DNA of 64,000 nucleotides from an uncultured Christensenellaceae bacterium. GTDB lineage: Bacteria; Bacillota; Clostridia; Christensenellales; UBA3700. The notes under the pieces are model-generated. The model was not told the DNA's origin. It worked only from the letters and a program-made list of their open reading frames with translations, and searched no databases. Position 1 is the stretch's first letter. Every line of letters starts with the position of its first letter. Positions 17,965 through 26,227 of this stretch are shown one piece after another. The DNA is taken from NCBI GenBank assembly GCA_944376205.1, contig CALWBV010000005.1, positions 62,001 through 126,000 of the forward strand, read 5' to 3'. A program made the translations under genes and the position numbers.

Positions 17965-18396
17965 TTATATATTCTCTATATTTCTCTCTATACGGGCAAG
18001 CAATGACATAAAAGTCGCTGTTTCTTCCGCACTGAAGCCTTCGGTGAGTAATTCTTCCACTCTATCTATTTCGCTGGCCACTTCTTCATGTATTTTACAC
18101 CCCTTATCCGTAAGAACTACGCTCTTTAATCTCGCATCTTCCGACGAAGGGCGCCTCTCGATAAGTCCGTTTTTTTCGAGATTATTCAAAAGACTCGTTA
18201 CGCTGGATTTCCTGAGTGCCATCTCTTCTTCGATATCTTTTTGATATATAGACTTTCCGCTGTGGTCATACAAAAAACCGAGTATATATCCTCTTCCGCC
18301 CCTTAAATCGTATTGCTGAAAAACAGGCAAGGAATTGATATGTCTTTTTAGTTGGTTGGTGATTGCTCTTATTTCAAAGCCTACGGATTTTTGCAT
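17965..18396 (-). CDS. MarR-family transcriptional repressor
   Basis: 143 aa winged-helix regulator: recognition region KDIEEEMALRKSSVTSLLNNLEKNGLIER, followed by the wing with PSSEDARLKSVVLTDKG, which is the MarR D-x-R signature. It heads the exporter operon and probably represses it until a toxic substrate binds. The start ATG 18396 has a CGGAG site. The promoter and a long imperfect palindrome directly upstream suggest autoregulation. Confidence 0.92.
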   Translation of the reverse strand: MQKSVGFEIRAITNQLKRHINSLPVFQQYDLRGGRGYILGFLYDHSGKSIYQKDIEEEMALRKSSVTSLLNNLEKNGLIERRPSSEDARLKSVVLTDKGCKIHEEVASEIDRVEELLTEGFSAEETATFMSLLARIERNIENI

Positions 18397-18408
18397 CGGA
18401 TTTGCTCC

Positions 18409-18447
18409 GCACTATTAAATTTAGTTCGATTTCTAACTATTTAGTGC
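18409..18447 (-). promoter_or_regulatory. Candidate MarR operator
   Basis: Nested inverted repeats: outer GCACTA (18409-18414) / TAGTGC (18442-18447) and inner TAGTT (18422-18426) / AACTA (18435-18439). They occupy the expected transcription start and early leader, where a bound MarR dimer would block initiation. Confidence 0.6.
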
Positions 18448-18453
18448 AAGTAT

Positions 18454-18482
18454 ATTATATGTATATCAAAATTTATTGTCAA
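18454..18482 (-). promoter_or_regulatory. Promoter of the marR-exporter operon
   Basis: Minus strand: TTGACA (18482-18477), 17-bp spacer, TATAAT (18459-18454). A perfect match to both hexamers. Confidence 0.9.
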
Positions 18483-18540
18483 CACATTTTCGGGAGATTT
18501 TTTGTAAAGTTTTATTAAATAATAAAAAGTCAAAATATAA

Positions 18541-18573
18541 ATGATGCGCACCTTTTCAGAGGTTGCGCATCAT
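18541..18573 (-). terminator. Terminator of the DUF6512 gene
   Basis: ATGATGCGCA (18541-18550) pairs with TGCGCATCAT (18564-18573), with a CC/GG extension. In the minus direction it is followed by an AT-rich TTTATATTTT tail. It begins 2 bp after the stop codon. Confidence 0.7.
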
Positions 18574-18574
18574 G

Positions 18575-19084
18575 TTATTCGTTGGCAGGCGGATTGAAAA
18601 TTATCCAATCGGGAGGATTGTAGGTAAACGTCATAAAACATACTATAATCACGGCTATTCCAACAACAGATATCAGATTAAGCCAAGGAATGTTATGACT
18701 TGTCATAAGCGCATACGATACAAGATATGCAATTATAATGGACAATACAAATATTGTTATGTCCACGGCTATTATGGATTTTCCTACTATTGCCGTATAT
18801 CCGTAAAATGCGGCGGGAATAAGCAAAATAACGGTAAGCATTGCCATAAAAAACGCCGAAAAATAATTATTGTGACCTTTGGTAGACAATCCGTAAATCA
18901 AAAAGCATAAAAACATAGGGAAAAGCGCAAGTTTAATATGTTCCCATACGCTTTCGTTTGTCGCAAAAAAGAGCCCGACTATATAGTTATTCCCCGACCA
19001 CTCATAAAAAAAGTGTCCAAGCGATCCCAAGGCTATTGTAAATATAACGCTTATGAACGTAAACAATTTCGCCGATTTTTTCAT
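18575..19084 (-). CDS. DUF6512-type integral membrane protein
   Basis: 169 aa with about five hydrophobic helices. The N-terminal pattern GSLGHFFYEWSGNN and the following F-x-x-x-NESVWEHIKLALFPM are what I associate with the DUF6512 family; its function is unknown. The conserved His, Glu and Trp residues in the loop after helix 1 might bind a ligand or metal. Start ATG 19084 is preceded by a GAGGAG Shine-Dalgarno. Single-gene unit, not obviously linked to the MarR operon. Confidence 0.75.
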   Translation of the reverse strand: MKKSAKLFTFISVIFTIALGSLGHFFYEWSGNNYIVGLFFATNESVWEHIKLALFPMFLCFLIYGLSTKGHNNYFSAFFMAMLTVILLIPAAFYGYTAIVGKSIIAVDITIFVLSIIIAYLVSYALMTSHNIPWLNLISVVGIAVIIVCFMTFTYNPPDWIIFNPPANE

Positions 19085-19242
19085 AATAGTCTCCTCAAGA
19101 CTATATAATTTATTGATACAGTATAAGTATATACATGATGGACATATTTTATTTATGCAACAGCTAAAAAGCTATGCCGTACCATAATAAAGAGTGCAAA
19201 GCAATACAAAACAAACATTTTTGAGAAAATTGAGAAAAATCC

Positions 19243-19271
19243 TTGACATTCAAAGATTTTTACATTAATAT
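19243..19271 (+). promoter_or_regulatory. Promoter of tRNA-Asn
   Basis: TTGACA (19243-19248), 17-bp spacer, TAATAT (19266-19271), 22 bp before the tRNA. The -10 is imperfect. Confidence 0.65.
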
Positions 19272-19292
19272 AAATATGCTTAAAGCACGAAT

Positions 19293-19368
19293 GCCCTTAT
19301 AGCTCAGTCGGTAGAGCATGCGGCTGTTAACCGCAGTGTCATAGGTTCGAGTCCTATTGAGGGCGCCA
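19293..19368 (+). tRNA. tRNA-Asn (anticodon GTT), CCA encoded
   Basis: Cloverleaf is readable: acceptor GCCCTTA with TGAGGGC, D-arm GCTC...GAGC, anticodon stem TGCGG/CCGCA around loop CTGTTAA, T-arm with GGTTCGAGTCC, discriminator G and CCA at 19366-19368. Confidence 0.96.
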
Positions 19369-19376
19369 TAAAAAAG

Positions 19377-19402
19377 TACCACCGCAAGGTGGTATTTTTT
19401 TA
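19377..19402 (+). terminator. Terminator of tRNA-Asn
   Basis: TACCACC (19377-19383), GCAA loop, GGTGGTA (19388-19394), then eight T. Confidence 0.92.
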
Positions 19403-19796
19403 TGCCCTCGAGGACTCGACCTATGACACTCAAGTTTACAGCCCGCTGGCTGTAAACTGGTGAGTGCGTATGGAAAACGGTTTAGTAAACCGTTTTTAGC
19501 ACGAACGGGACAAACTGCCAAAAGAAACAATCTGTCCTTGATGCATCTTTTTGTCCCCGAAGTGGCGTGGGTTCGAGTCCTCGAGCGATAAGATAAACCC
19601 TGCTCGAGTAACTGACCAATGCCCGCTGGCTGTAAACTGGTGAGTGCGTATAGAAAACGGTTTAGTAAACCGTTTTTAGCACGAACGGGACAAACTGCCA
19701 AAAGCGTCAATCTGTTCTTGTTGCATCTTTTTATCCCCGAAATTGCGTGGGGTCGAGTCTTCGAGTATAAGATATGCCCCGCTAGAGTAATCAACT
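19403..19796. repeat. tRNA-derived inverted fragment and 180-bp tandem duplication
   Basis: Read on the minus strand, 19403-19445 resembles the 3' half of the adjacent tRNA-Asn: a GCGGGCTGTAAAC anticodon-like arm, GTGTCATAGG, a T-arm CGAGTCCTCG and GAGGGC. Immediately after, GTTTACAGC (19433-19441) and GCTGTAAAC form an inverted repeat. A 180-bp unit then starts at 19441 and again at 19621; each has GCCCGCTGGC at its head, the hairpin AAAACGGTTTAGTAAACCGTTTTT, and a T-arm-like GTCGAGTC or TTCGAGTCC near its end. The apparent minus-strand ORF here is repeat-driven. Confidence 0.75.
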
Positions 19797-19947
19797 GACT
19801 TTTTCAAAATGTCTTTTCTTATCGTAAAGAAAGTAAATGAGAAGGTAATATTATGCCATTACATGCAACTGCATGAATAAAACTCATTTAAGCATAATTG
19901 TTGAAAATTATTTGAACTATGATTGCCATATTACCAGCGCCCCATAA

Positions 19948-20148
19948 TTAATCTTCTAATCCTAACAGATAATCGCTGCTGACACCAAAAAACTCGGCTA
20001 ATTTAACGATATAACTTGCTTTAGGCTCATTGACAGCTCTTTCCCAATAATCGATTGCTTTTTGGCTTACACCGATATTCTTCCCAAGCTGTAATTGAGT
20101 CAAACCTTTTTCAAGTCGCAATTCTTTAATCCTTTCGCCGATAATCAT
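19948..20148 (-). CDS. Small XRE-family repressor
   Basis: 66 aa consisting of one Cro/CI-type HTH: ERIKELRLEKGLTQLQLGKN, IGVSQKAIDYWERAVNEPK, then LAEFFGVSSDYLLGLED. No ligand or membrane domain. It is divergent from the lipoprotein gene at 20243, and the intergenic region has two copies of a perfect GAAGAATTCTTC palindrome, which it probably binds. There is no Shine-Dalgarno; a TATAAT lies 6 nt before the ATG (the -35 is poor), again suggesting a leaderless mRNA. Confidence 0.88.
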   Translation of the reverse strand: MIIGERIKELRLEKGLTQLQLGKNIGVSQKAIDYWERAVNEPKASYIVKLAEFFGVSSDYLLGLED

Positions 20149-20159
20149 AATTATATTAT

Positions 20160-20210
20160 AGAAGAATTCTTCTCAAATTTATTGACAAAGAAGAATTCTT
20201 CTTGTATAAT
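20160..20210 (+). promoter_or_regulatory. Lipoprotein promoter with twin palindromic operators
   Basis: Promoter TTGACA (20182-20187), 17-bp spacer, TATAAT (20205-20210). The 16-bp palindrome AAGAAGAATTCTTCTT (20188-20203) fills the spacer. A second one, AGAAGAATTCTTCT (20160-20173), lies upstream, 29 bp centre to centre, beside the divergent XRE gene's -10. A repressor on the first would shut the lipoprotein promoter, and on the second its own. Confidence 0.85.
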
Positions 20211-20242
20211 AATTTAGAATATAACCACATAGGAGAAATATT

Positions 20243-20866
20243 ATGAAAATTGCCACAAAAACCATCGCTTCTCTATTATTAGTTATTTGCATAATGCTGT
20301 TTTGCGTCTCTTGCTCAAACAATGTAAAAGAAGTTAATGAGGAAGTTGCAAGGCTAAAAGAATTGGATGTCGAATTCAGCGACATGTTTTTGATTGAGTC
20401 GCTTTCTGAACTTATGACGACATATGAAAGTCTTTCGGAAGATGAGAAATCAAAAATCGAAGATCAAGCATATATGAACAAACTTATCGAAATTTATCCG
20501 AAAATGGAAAAATTTACTCGTGCAACCACACTAACTATAAAAAGATTTATAAGAATGCTTAAAGATCCTTCCTCTCTTACATATGCAAAGAATTATATCT
20601 CCGGTTACTGCATTCCCGAAAAAAATTACTATATCTTCAAAATCGATTATTATGCAAAAAACAGCTTTGGGGCATATACCGGCGAACAAACCGTCTATGG
20701 AATTTATAACGACGGAAGCATTCACATATACGAATCGTCCGAACAGTACCTTTATATTAGTATAGGATACGATCCCATAACTCTTGAAAAAGACAACCGA
20801 ATCGTAGAATTTGTCGTGAGCAAGTCTACTTTGGAAGATATCCAAGACGGTAAATATTTGTATTAA
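20243..20866 (+). CDS. Small lipoprotein of unknown function, probably XRE-controlled
   Basis: 207 aa; signal peptide ends V-S-C with lipidated Cys24. Residues ~28-95 are helical and acidic/basic, coiled-coil-like (KEVNEEVARLKELDVE), and the C-terminal half looks beta-rich with many Tyr (YYIFKIDYYAKNSFGAYTGE). I do not recognise the family. Start 20243 follows TAGGAGA. The strong promoter overlaps two operator palindromes for the divergent small XRE repressor, so expression is likely conditional. Confidence 0.8.
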   Translation: MKIATKTIASLLLVICIMLFCVSCSNNVKEVNEEVARLKELDVEFSDMFLIESLSELMTTYESLSEDEKSKIEDQAYMNKLIEIYPKMEKFTRATTLTIKRFIRMLKDPSSLTYAKNYISGYCIPEKNYYIFKIDYYAKNSFGAYTGEQTVYGIYNDGSIHIYESSEQYLYISIGYDPITLEKDNRIVEFVVSKSTLEDIQDGKYLY

Positions 20867-20928
20867 CATATAGCAAACCGCTTCAGAAAGCTTTTACTTA
20901 AACCCGACATTGTAACTATATAATGTAA

Positions 20929-20958
20929 AAAATACCACCGCACGGTGGTATTTTTTAT
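20929..20958 (+). terminator. Terminator of the small lipoprotein gene
   Basis: AAAATACCACCG (20929-20940) with CGGTGGTATTTT (20943-20954). The core is the same TACCACC/GGTGGTA stem used after tRNA-Asn. Confidence 0.85.
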
Positions 20959-21180
20959 ACTATCGTGCAATCACACTTCTTTCAGAGCAGAATCAATTAT
21001 ACAATGCAACTAAAAAGATTATTCTCTTTTTGAGCATTATTGATATCAGATTGTCTACTTCATATTTTATCCATATATATAATTTACTGCAAAAACGCTT
21101 GCATAAATATTAATATGAATATAAAATATTATTTCCAATCAATTTATAAAAGCAAAGACTCAAAGAGCAATTCAAAAGCA

Positions 21181-22347
21181 ATGAAAACAATAGACAAGTC
21201 TACCCTCAAAGATATAAAGTCGATTACACTCAACACAGAAAACGTTGAGAGCTTTAGCATACCTTCACACCTTATTCTCGACGCCGATTTTATCATTCTT
21301 GACAAGCGCAATAAAGACGACGACTACCGTACGCAAAGCGGCTATATAAAATTCGCCAACGAAGCTGCGGATATAATCGAAGGAGAATCCGACGAGGATT
21401 CTGACCAATGTACTCTAGGAGAAAGATTGCTAGGATATTGCGATGTTTGCGTGCTAGATATTTTATTCAATGACGGATCGTCTTTTTGCATACAGCTCCC
21501 CTATGATCCCCTAACGGAAAGTATGCACGGTGCGGAGATAGAACTGTCAAATTGTCCTTCAATCGAATTTGACGAAAACAACGACCTCGTTTTATGTTTC
21601 GGCGAAAAGTCAAAACAGTTCAAAAGAGTTGACAACAATTATTCAGATCTTATACTTGGCTGGAAAGAAAAGTACGGTGACGCCTGCCCTGATATAATAA
21701 AAGGCAGACTCGACGGTTTATCGTCTTTCGGCAACGACTTCGAACAAAAATTCGACATATCCTTCAAATCATGCAACCTTCCCGGCAAGGCAATTCGCTT
21801 AAGATTCATCAACGTAACGCAATGCGATTTAGATCTTACTTTTGATCAGGCTTATTGTGAATTGCGCATGTCACGCACATCAACCGGTAAAATCTATGTG
21901 GATATAGAAGGCACCCTAACGTTTTTCTGCTCATGCATATACGTTTACGGCTACGACTTCGAACAAAACAAACGAATCGCAGGCAAACACTTTGACGACG
22001 ATATCTTTTTCAAAGCCCTGTACTTCACGATATCCGAAGACGTACTGCAAGATTTCGCATACTCTAAACACTACCCTCGCAATGCCTCGGTTTACGTAGA
22101 CCATGAGAGAATAAAACGTGCATTCGAGTCCTACCTTGACGGCTCGCTCACGAGAGAGTTCTTGCACCATTGGATTTACTTCTATAAATCCATGATCGAC
22201 GCTTGCGACTTTCACAACGAATTGTTCAAAAAGATATATGCAATTCTCGATATTCTCTATTATTCGCTTACATACAAACTCAACGACGCCATCGCAGAAA
22301 AATTTGTACGAAAAAGCTATGACAAATTAAAAAGCATTATCGGCTGA
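21181..22347 (+). CDS. Protein of unknown function
   Basis: 388 aa from ATG 21181; the frame is open from further upstream (ATG 21115, TTG 21040), but those ~47 codons are AT-rich, unlike the remainder, and no start has a good Shine-Dalgarno, so the N-terminus is uncertain. No signal peptide or membrane helix. The middle (~residues 60-280) is acidic and strand-rich with scattered Cys; the last ~110 residues are helical (HHWIYFYKSMIDACDFHNEL). There is no motif I can assign. It is flanked by a lipoprotein unit and a membrane XRE regulator, neither of which suggests a role. Confidence 0.6.
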   Translation: MKTIDKSTLKDIKSITLNTENVESFSIPSHLILDADFIILDKRNKDDDYRTQSGYIKFANEAADIIEGESDEDSDQCTLGERLLGYCDVCVLDILFNDGSSFCIQLPYDPLTESMHGAEIELSNCPSIEFDENNDLVLCFGEKSKQFKRVDNNYSDLILGWKEKYGDACPDIIKGRLDGLSSFGNDFEQKFDISFKSCNLPGKAIRLRFINVTQCDLDLTFDQAYCELRMSRTSTGKIYVDIEGTLTFFCSCIYVYGYDFEQNKRIAGKHFDDDIFFKALYFTISEDVLQDFAYSKHYPRNASVYVDHERIKRAFESYLDGSLTREFLHHWIYFYKSMIDACDFHNELFKKIYAILDILYYSLTYKLNDAIAEKFVRKSYDKLKSIIG

Positions 22348-22405
22348 ACCGCACATAAAAGAATAAATACCGCTGTTTTTCGAAGTCTATGATTTTGAGA
22401 CTGCA

Positions 22406-22435
22406 TTGACTGTAAGCTTCAAGCTATGTTATATT
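22406..22435 (+). promoter_or_regulatory. Promoter of the membrane XRE gene
   Basis: TTGACT (22406-22411), 18-bp spacer, TATATT (22430-22435). The spacer contains AGCTTCAAGCT, a small palindrome that could be an autoregulatory site. Confidence 0.6.
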
Positions 22436-22454
22436 GAGTTACGGAGGTAAGACT

Positions 22455-23612
22455 ATGAAAAACATCGGTGCTTATATCGCAGAGTTGAGACAACAACACG
22501 GACTCACTCAAAAACAAGTTGCTAAAAAGCTCAATATATCCAACAAAACCATGAGCAGTTGGGAAACAGGAAAGACTATGCCCGACATAGACCTTCTCCC
22601 CACCCTTGCGGATTTATACGGAGTAAGTTGCGACGAGATTTTAAGAGGCGGCGAACCTAATATTTGCACGGGAGCAAAACTTTATGACGAAGACATCGAC
22701 AAGGGAATAAAAAATATTTCTGACGAGTCCCCTGCAAAAGAGTCCTTATCCGATAATTCAGTCGAAATAAAAAGCAAATCGTTGAAAATAAAAACAGCTT
22801 ACGGGGTATTATTGTTTGTAATCGTTTTTATGTCAATAGTATCCGCTCTGTTTTTAATGTTTTCCGATATAACATTTATAACATTCGTTCCCGTAATCCT
22901 TGCGGCTTATGTCATAGGTATATGCCTGTGTCCTTCAACTTTCAAAATAAAAGAACAAACAATTCTCTTACAGCTGTTAGACAAAGAAAAATTCAATTTT
23001 GCACTGTCCGTATTTGCAATAAGCGCATTCCTTGTATGTTTTTCACAGTTAAACAGAGCTATAATCATTTCTGCGCCTGTGCTTGCGGGCGGCATAATAA
23101 TTGCAGGCAAAATGATATATGAACGACTTAATCCGTGCGATAACGAATCTGTCGGGAACGGACAACATATATCGTCTCAATCAAATGTTTTGACATGCAA
23201 TAAAATACAACTCACATATGCCGTAATCTCATTTATATTTATATTGTCTTCTTTCGGTACGTATTTTTGCGCAATTGCTTTTACCTATACACTGTTTATA
23301 TTGATCTTTATTTTTGAAACAATAACCGTAATTCTGTTTGCAATAGGCTTTTTGCTGAAACCCAGAAATTTTTATATGGCCGATGCGGACAAAACTTATT
23401 TCAATAAGCTCAAATACAGATTTATAATGATTTGCGCATCCACGACTTTATGCGGTCATATTATAATCATATGCAGCAAACTGCCTCTCTCAATAGGCAA
23501 AATCGCACTCTTATGTACTTTACTTGCCGCACTGATAGCAGTACTGTTCGTATTGATAGATATACTTGTCAAAACCGTACAAAAACGCATACTCTCAAAA
23601 GCAGCAAAATAA
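22455..23612 (+). CDS. XRE-type regulator fused to a polytopic membrane domain
   Basis: 385 aa. Residues 1-65 are an XRE HTH (AELRQQHGLTQKQVAKKLNI, SNKTMSSWETGKTMPDIDLL). After a polar linker (~75-110) come roughly eight hydrophobic helices up to the C-terminus. The design, a DNA-binding domain tethered to the membrane, is frequent in Bacillota and is thought to sense membrane or envelope state, but the family's signals are unknown. Start 22455 is set by GGAGG at 22443-22447; the upstream TTG in frame lies before that site and is rejected. Single-gene unit. Confidence 0.85.
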   Translation: MKNIGAYIAELRQQHGLTQKQVAKKLNISNKTMSSWETGKTMPDIDLLPTLADLYGVSCDEILRGGEPNICTGAKLYDEDIDKGIKNISDESPAKESLSDNSVEIKSKSLKIKTAYGVLLFVIVFMSIVSALFLMFSDITFITFVPVILAAYVIGICLCPSTFKIKEQTILLQLLDKEKFNFALSVFAISAFLVCFSQLNRAIIISAPVLAGGIIIAGKMIYERLNPCDNESVGNGQHISSQSNVLTCNKIQLTYAVISFIFILSSFGTYFCAIAFTYTLFILIFIFETITVILFAIGFLLKPRNFYMADADKTYFNKLKYRFIMICASTTLCGHIIIICSKLPLSIGKIALLCTLLAALIAVLFVLIDILVKTVQKRILSKAAK

Positions 23613-23739
23613 ATTCATCCTAAACCGCACCCTACAATTAAAAACTTTTTATAAAGCGATCTGTATTCGAATACTGTTTTAGTCGTGGAGTTTTTATTTA
23701 TCGCAAAGATAATATGCAAACATTGTAATGATCTCCTAT

Positions 23740-23773
23740 GCAAAAAGCGAGACAACATGTCTCGCTTTTTCCT
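23740..23773. terminator. Bidirectional terminator
   Basis: AAAAAGCGAGAC (23742-23753), loop AACAT, GTCTCGCTTTTT (23759-23770). It separates the convergent membrane-XRE and glucosidase genes. Confidence 0.9.
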
Positions 23774-23800
23774 TAATAAGATATAGCTGTATTATTGTCG

Positions 23801-25444
23801 TCAATCAAGCTCGTAAACCAAAGCTTCGTATTCTCTCAAAGTCATATTGTCAAGCTTTTGGGGCGCATCGGCATAATTTGACAATACCAATTTGCAATCA
23901 GTGTACAAAAGTTTTTCGGGCACTCTGAACTTTACAGTCTTATTTTTATAGTTTGCAATGACAAGAATCTTTTTGCCGTTGTATTCCCTCATATAGGCGA
24001 AAATCCTCTTATCCTCGGGATATACGAGTTCAAATCCGCCTTTTATAATGACTTCGTTGCCCTTTCTGTAACGTATTGCTTTGCGATAATAATTGAGCAA
24101 ACTGTCCTCACGTTTTTCGCTGTCTTCGACGTTGATTTCCTTATAATTGGGGTTGACTTTCATCCAAGGCTCGGCTGTTGAAAAACCTGCATACTTATCT
24201 GCCGACCACTGCATCGGCGTACGGGCATGATCTCTCGCCCGTCTGTTCATTACCTTTTTTACATACGGCATGAGAATAGGACAAATCTTTTTTACAAGTT
24301 CGAATACTCTCAAGCTTGCTATGTCTTTGAATTCTTCCTCTTCAAAATGACAATTCGTCATTCCGATTTCCTGTCCCTGATAGATGTAAGGCGTAGCTCT
24401 TAAGAACATCATTGCAGTAGCCAGAGACATTCCTGCCTTTTCTCTCTTGTCCTTGTAATCTCCGACAAATCTCGGCAAGCATCTGGGTTGATCGTGATTT
24501 TCCAAATAAATCGTAGGCTGACATGTCTTGGGCAAGCTCTGCCAGCGTGCAAGAATATTCTTATATTTTACGAGATTGAATTTTGCAGGCAAAAATCCGT
24601 ATTTATAATCTATTTGCATATGATCAAACGAAAATACCGTATCCATCTCGCCTACGCTTTCGTCTATGCTTTCGGTAGCATTATCGGGCGTAATGCCTAT
24701 AGCTTCTCCTACCGTCATTGAATCGTATTTTGAAAAACTTCTTTCGTTGAGTTCGTGTATGTATTCGTGATAGTGCGGTCCTACCGTATAAGACGCCGAT
24801 CCGTTTGGATAGCCTTCTTTTTTGGATATATAAGTGATTACGTCACATCTGAAACCGTCCACACCCAAATCGAACCAATAATTGCATATGTCGGCTACTT
24901 CTTGTCTTACTTTGGGATTATCCCAATTGAGATCGGGTTGCTTCTTGGAGAAGAGATGTAAATACCACTCTCCGCTCTCTTTGTCGTATTCCCAAGCAGG
25001 ACCTACAAAACTGGACTTCCAGTTGTTGGGAGGCTTTTTGCCGTTTTTGCCTCTGCCCTTCTGCCAGATATAGTAATCTCTGTATTCGCTGTTGTTTTTG
25101 CGGCTCTCAATAAACCACTTATGCTCGTCGCTAGTATGGTTTACGACCAAATCCATTATGAGTTTAATACCTCGCTCGTGCATACCCTTGACCATCTCTT
25201 TCCAATCGTCGAGAGTCCCGAATTCGTCCATTATATCTCTGTAATCGCTTATATCATAACCGTTGTCGTCATTGGGCGACTTATAGACGGGCGAAAGCCA
25301 TACTGCGTCTACTCCGAGACTTTTAATATAATCGAGTTTTGAGACAATGCCTCTGATATCGCCTATACCGTCCCCGTTGCCGTCACAAAAACTTCTGGGG
25401 TAAATTTGATATATAACGGCATCCTTATACCATCTGGTCTTCAT
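23801..25444 (-). CDS. GH13 alpha-glucosidase (oligo-1,6-glucosidase type)
   Basis: 547 aa cytoplasmic glycoside hydrolase, no signal peptide. GH13 landmarks: DAVIYQIYPRSFCDGNGDG (8-26), DLVVNHTSDEHKWF (98-111), nucleophile Asp201 in GFRCD, acid/base Glu247 in TVGEA, and the transition-state NHD at 316-318. The family cleaves alpha-1,6 or alpha-1,4 bonds of short malto- or isomalto-oligosaccharides; trehalose-6-phosphate hydrolase is a close alternative that cannot be excluded. The frame extends upstream to 25501, but ATG 25444 has a GAGGAGG site and starts at the conserved KTRWYKDAV. It overlaps the 3' end of comF by 20 bp, so the two are co-transcribed. Confidence 0.9.
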   Translation of the reverse strand: MKTRWYKDAVIYQIYPRSFCDGNGDGIGDIRGIVSKLDYIKSLGVDAVWLSPVYKSPNDDNGYDISDYRDIMDEFGTLDDWKEMVKGMHERGIKLIMDLVVNHTSDEHKWFIESRKNNSEYRDYYIWQKGRGKNGKKPPNNWKSSFVGPAWEYDKESGEWYLHLFSKKQPDLNWDNPKVRQEVADICNYWFDLGVDGFRCDVITYISKKEGYPNGSASYTVGPHYHEYIHELNERSFSKYDSMTVGEAIGITPDNATESIDESVGEMDTVFSFDHMQIDYKYGFLPAKFNLVKYKNILARWQSLPKTCQPTIYLENHDQPRCLPRFVGDYKDKREKAGMSLATAMMFLRATPYIYQGQEIGMTNCHFEEEEFKDIASLRVFELVKKICPILMPYVKKVMNRRARDHARTPMQWSADKYAGFSTAEPWMKVNPNYKEINVEDSEKREDSLLNYYRKAIRYRKGNEVIIKGGFELVYPEDKRIFAYMREYNGKKILVIANYKNKTVKFRVPEKLLYTDCKLVLSNYADAPQKLDNMTLREYEALVYELD

Positions 25445-26219
25445 AATATTCCTCCTCAAGCACAAGATTTTCACCTTGCAATTTATATCTCGTAGAAGCA
25501 AACGTGAGTCCGAAAACTTCTTTTGCCTTTGCCTTTTTGAGTACGCCCGCTATCTCACTCAACGTACTTCCTGTGGTCATTACGTCGTCGATTATCAAAA
25601 ACGTCTTGCCCTTTACATCGTCCTTGCGTGATACTTCGTAAACTCCAAGCACATTCTGCTCTCTTTCTTTGCCCGTAAGTTTGGCTTGCTCTTTATTATC
25701 TTTAATCTTTACGACTAATGATGCGTCCATAGGTATTCCCCGCTCCTCGGCAAGGTGTTTTGCTATAACTTCAGACTGATTATATCCCCTTTCTTTTCGT
25801 CGTTTGCGAGTAAGAGGCACGGGAATTATGCAGTCTATCGAGACAGAAGAAAAATCTTTGTCGTATCTGTCAGTAATATATGCGGCAAGATATTTGCCAA
25901 AGTACTTTTTATGTCCGAATTTAATTCCTCTTACTATGTCCTTTGCTATATCGTTGTAAACCACGCACGACCTTGAAAAGTCGAATTCCCTCGCATGTTC
26001 CTGACAAGTGAGACAAAAATCCGCTTCGTTATTCTGAATACGTCCGCACTTTTTACAGATATTATCCCCCGTGAATTCAAGCTTGCCGTAACATTTGTCG
26101 CACAATCCGTAACGCGTCGGCTCGCAAAGTTCCGTGTCGCAAGCAATACAATTATACTTGTCGACAAAGATTTCTTTGAGCATTTTCATGAAACCCGATT
26201 TCAACTTATCTTTTTTCAT
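25425..26219 (-). CDS. comFC: ComF-family phosphoribosyltransferase-like protein
   Basis: 264 aa. N-terminal zinc-ribbon region with Cys pairs (C-I-A-C, C-D-K-C, C-K-K-C, C-L-T-C between ~20 and 73), then a type I phosphoribosyltransferase fold with the PRPP loop FLIIDDVMTTGSTL. ComF/ComFC proteins act in DNA uptake during competence in some Bacillota; in non-competent species the role is unclear. The competence helicase ComFA is not adjacent. The promoter ends 8 nt before the ATG and there is no ribosome binding site, so a leaderless or near-leaderless mRNA is expected. Followed by the overlapping glucosidase gene. Confidence 0.9.
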   Translation of the reverse strand: MKKDKLKSGFMKMLKEIFVDKYNCIACDTELCEPTRYGLCDKCYGKLEFTGDNICKKCGRIQNNEADFCLTCQEHAREFDFSRSCVVYNDIAKDIVRGIKFGHKKYFGKYLAAYITDRYDKDFSSVSIDCIIPVPLTRKRRKERGYNQSEVIAKHLAEERGIPMDASLVVKIKDNKEQAKLTGKEREQNVLGVYEVSRKDDVKGKTFLIIDDVMTTGSTLSEIAGVLKKAKAKEVFGLTFASTRYKLQGENLVLEEEYYEDQMV

Positions 26220-26227
26220 ATATCTAA

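Noticed and set aside
19354..19794. 146-codon frame next to tRNA-Asn
   Set aside because: It runs through the tRNA 3' end, its terminator and the 180-bp repeats; the similarity between its halves follows from the DNA duplication.
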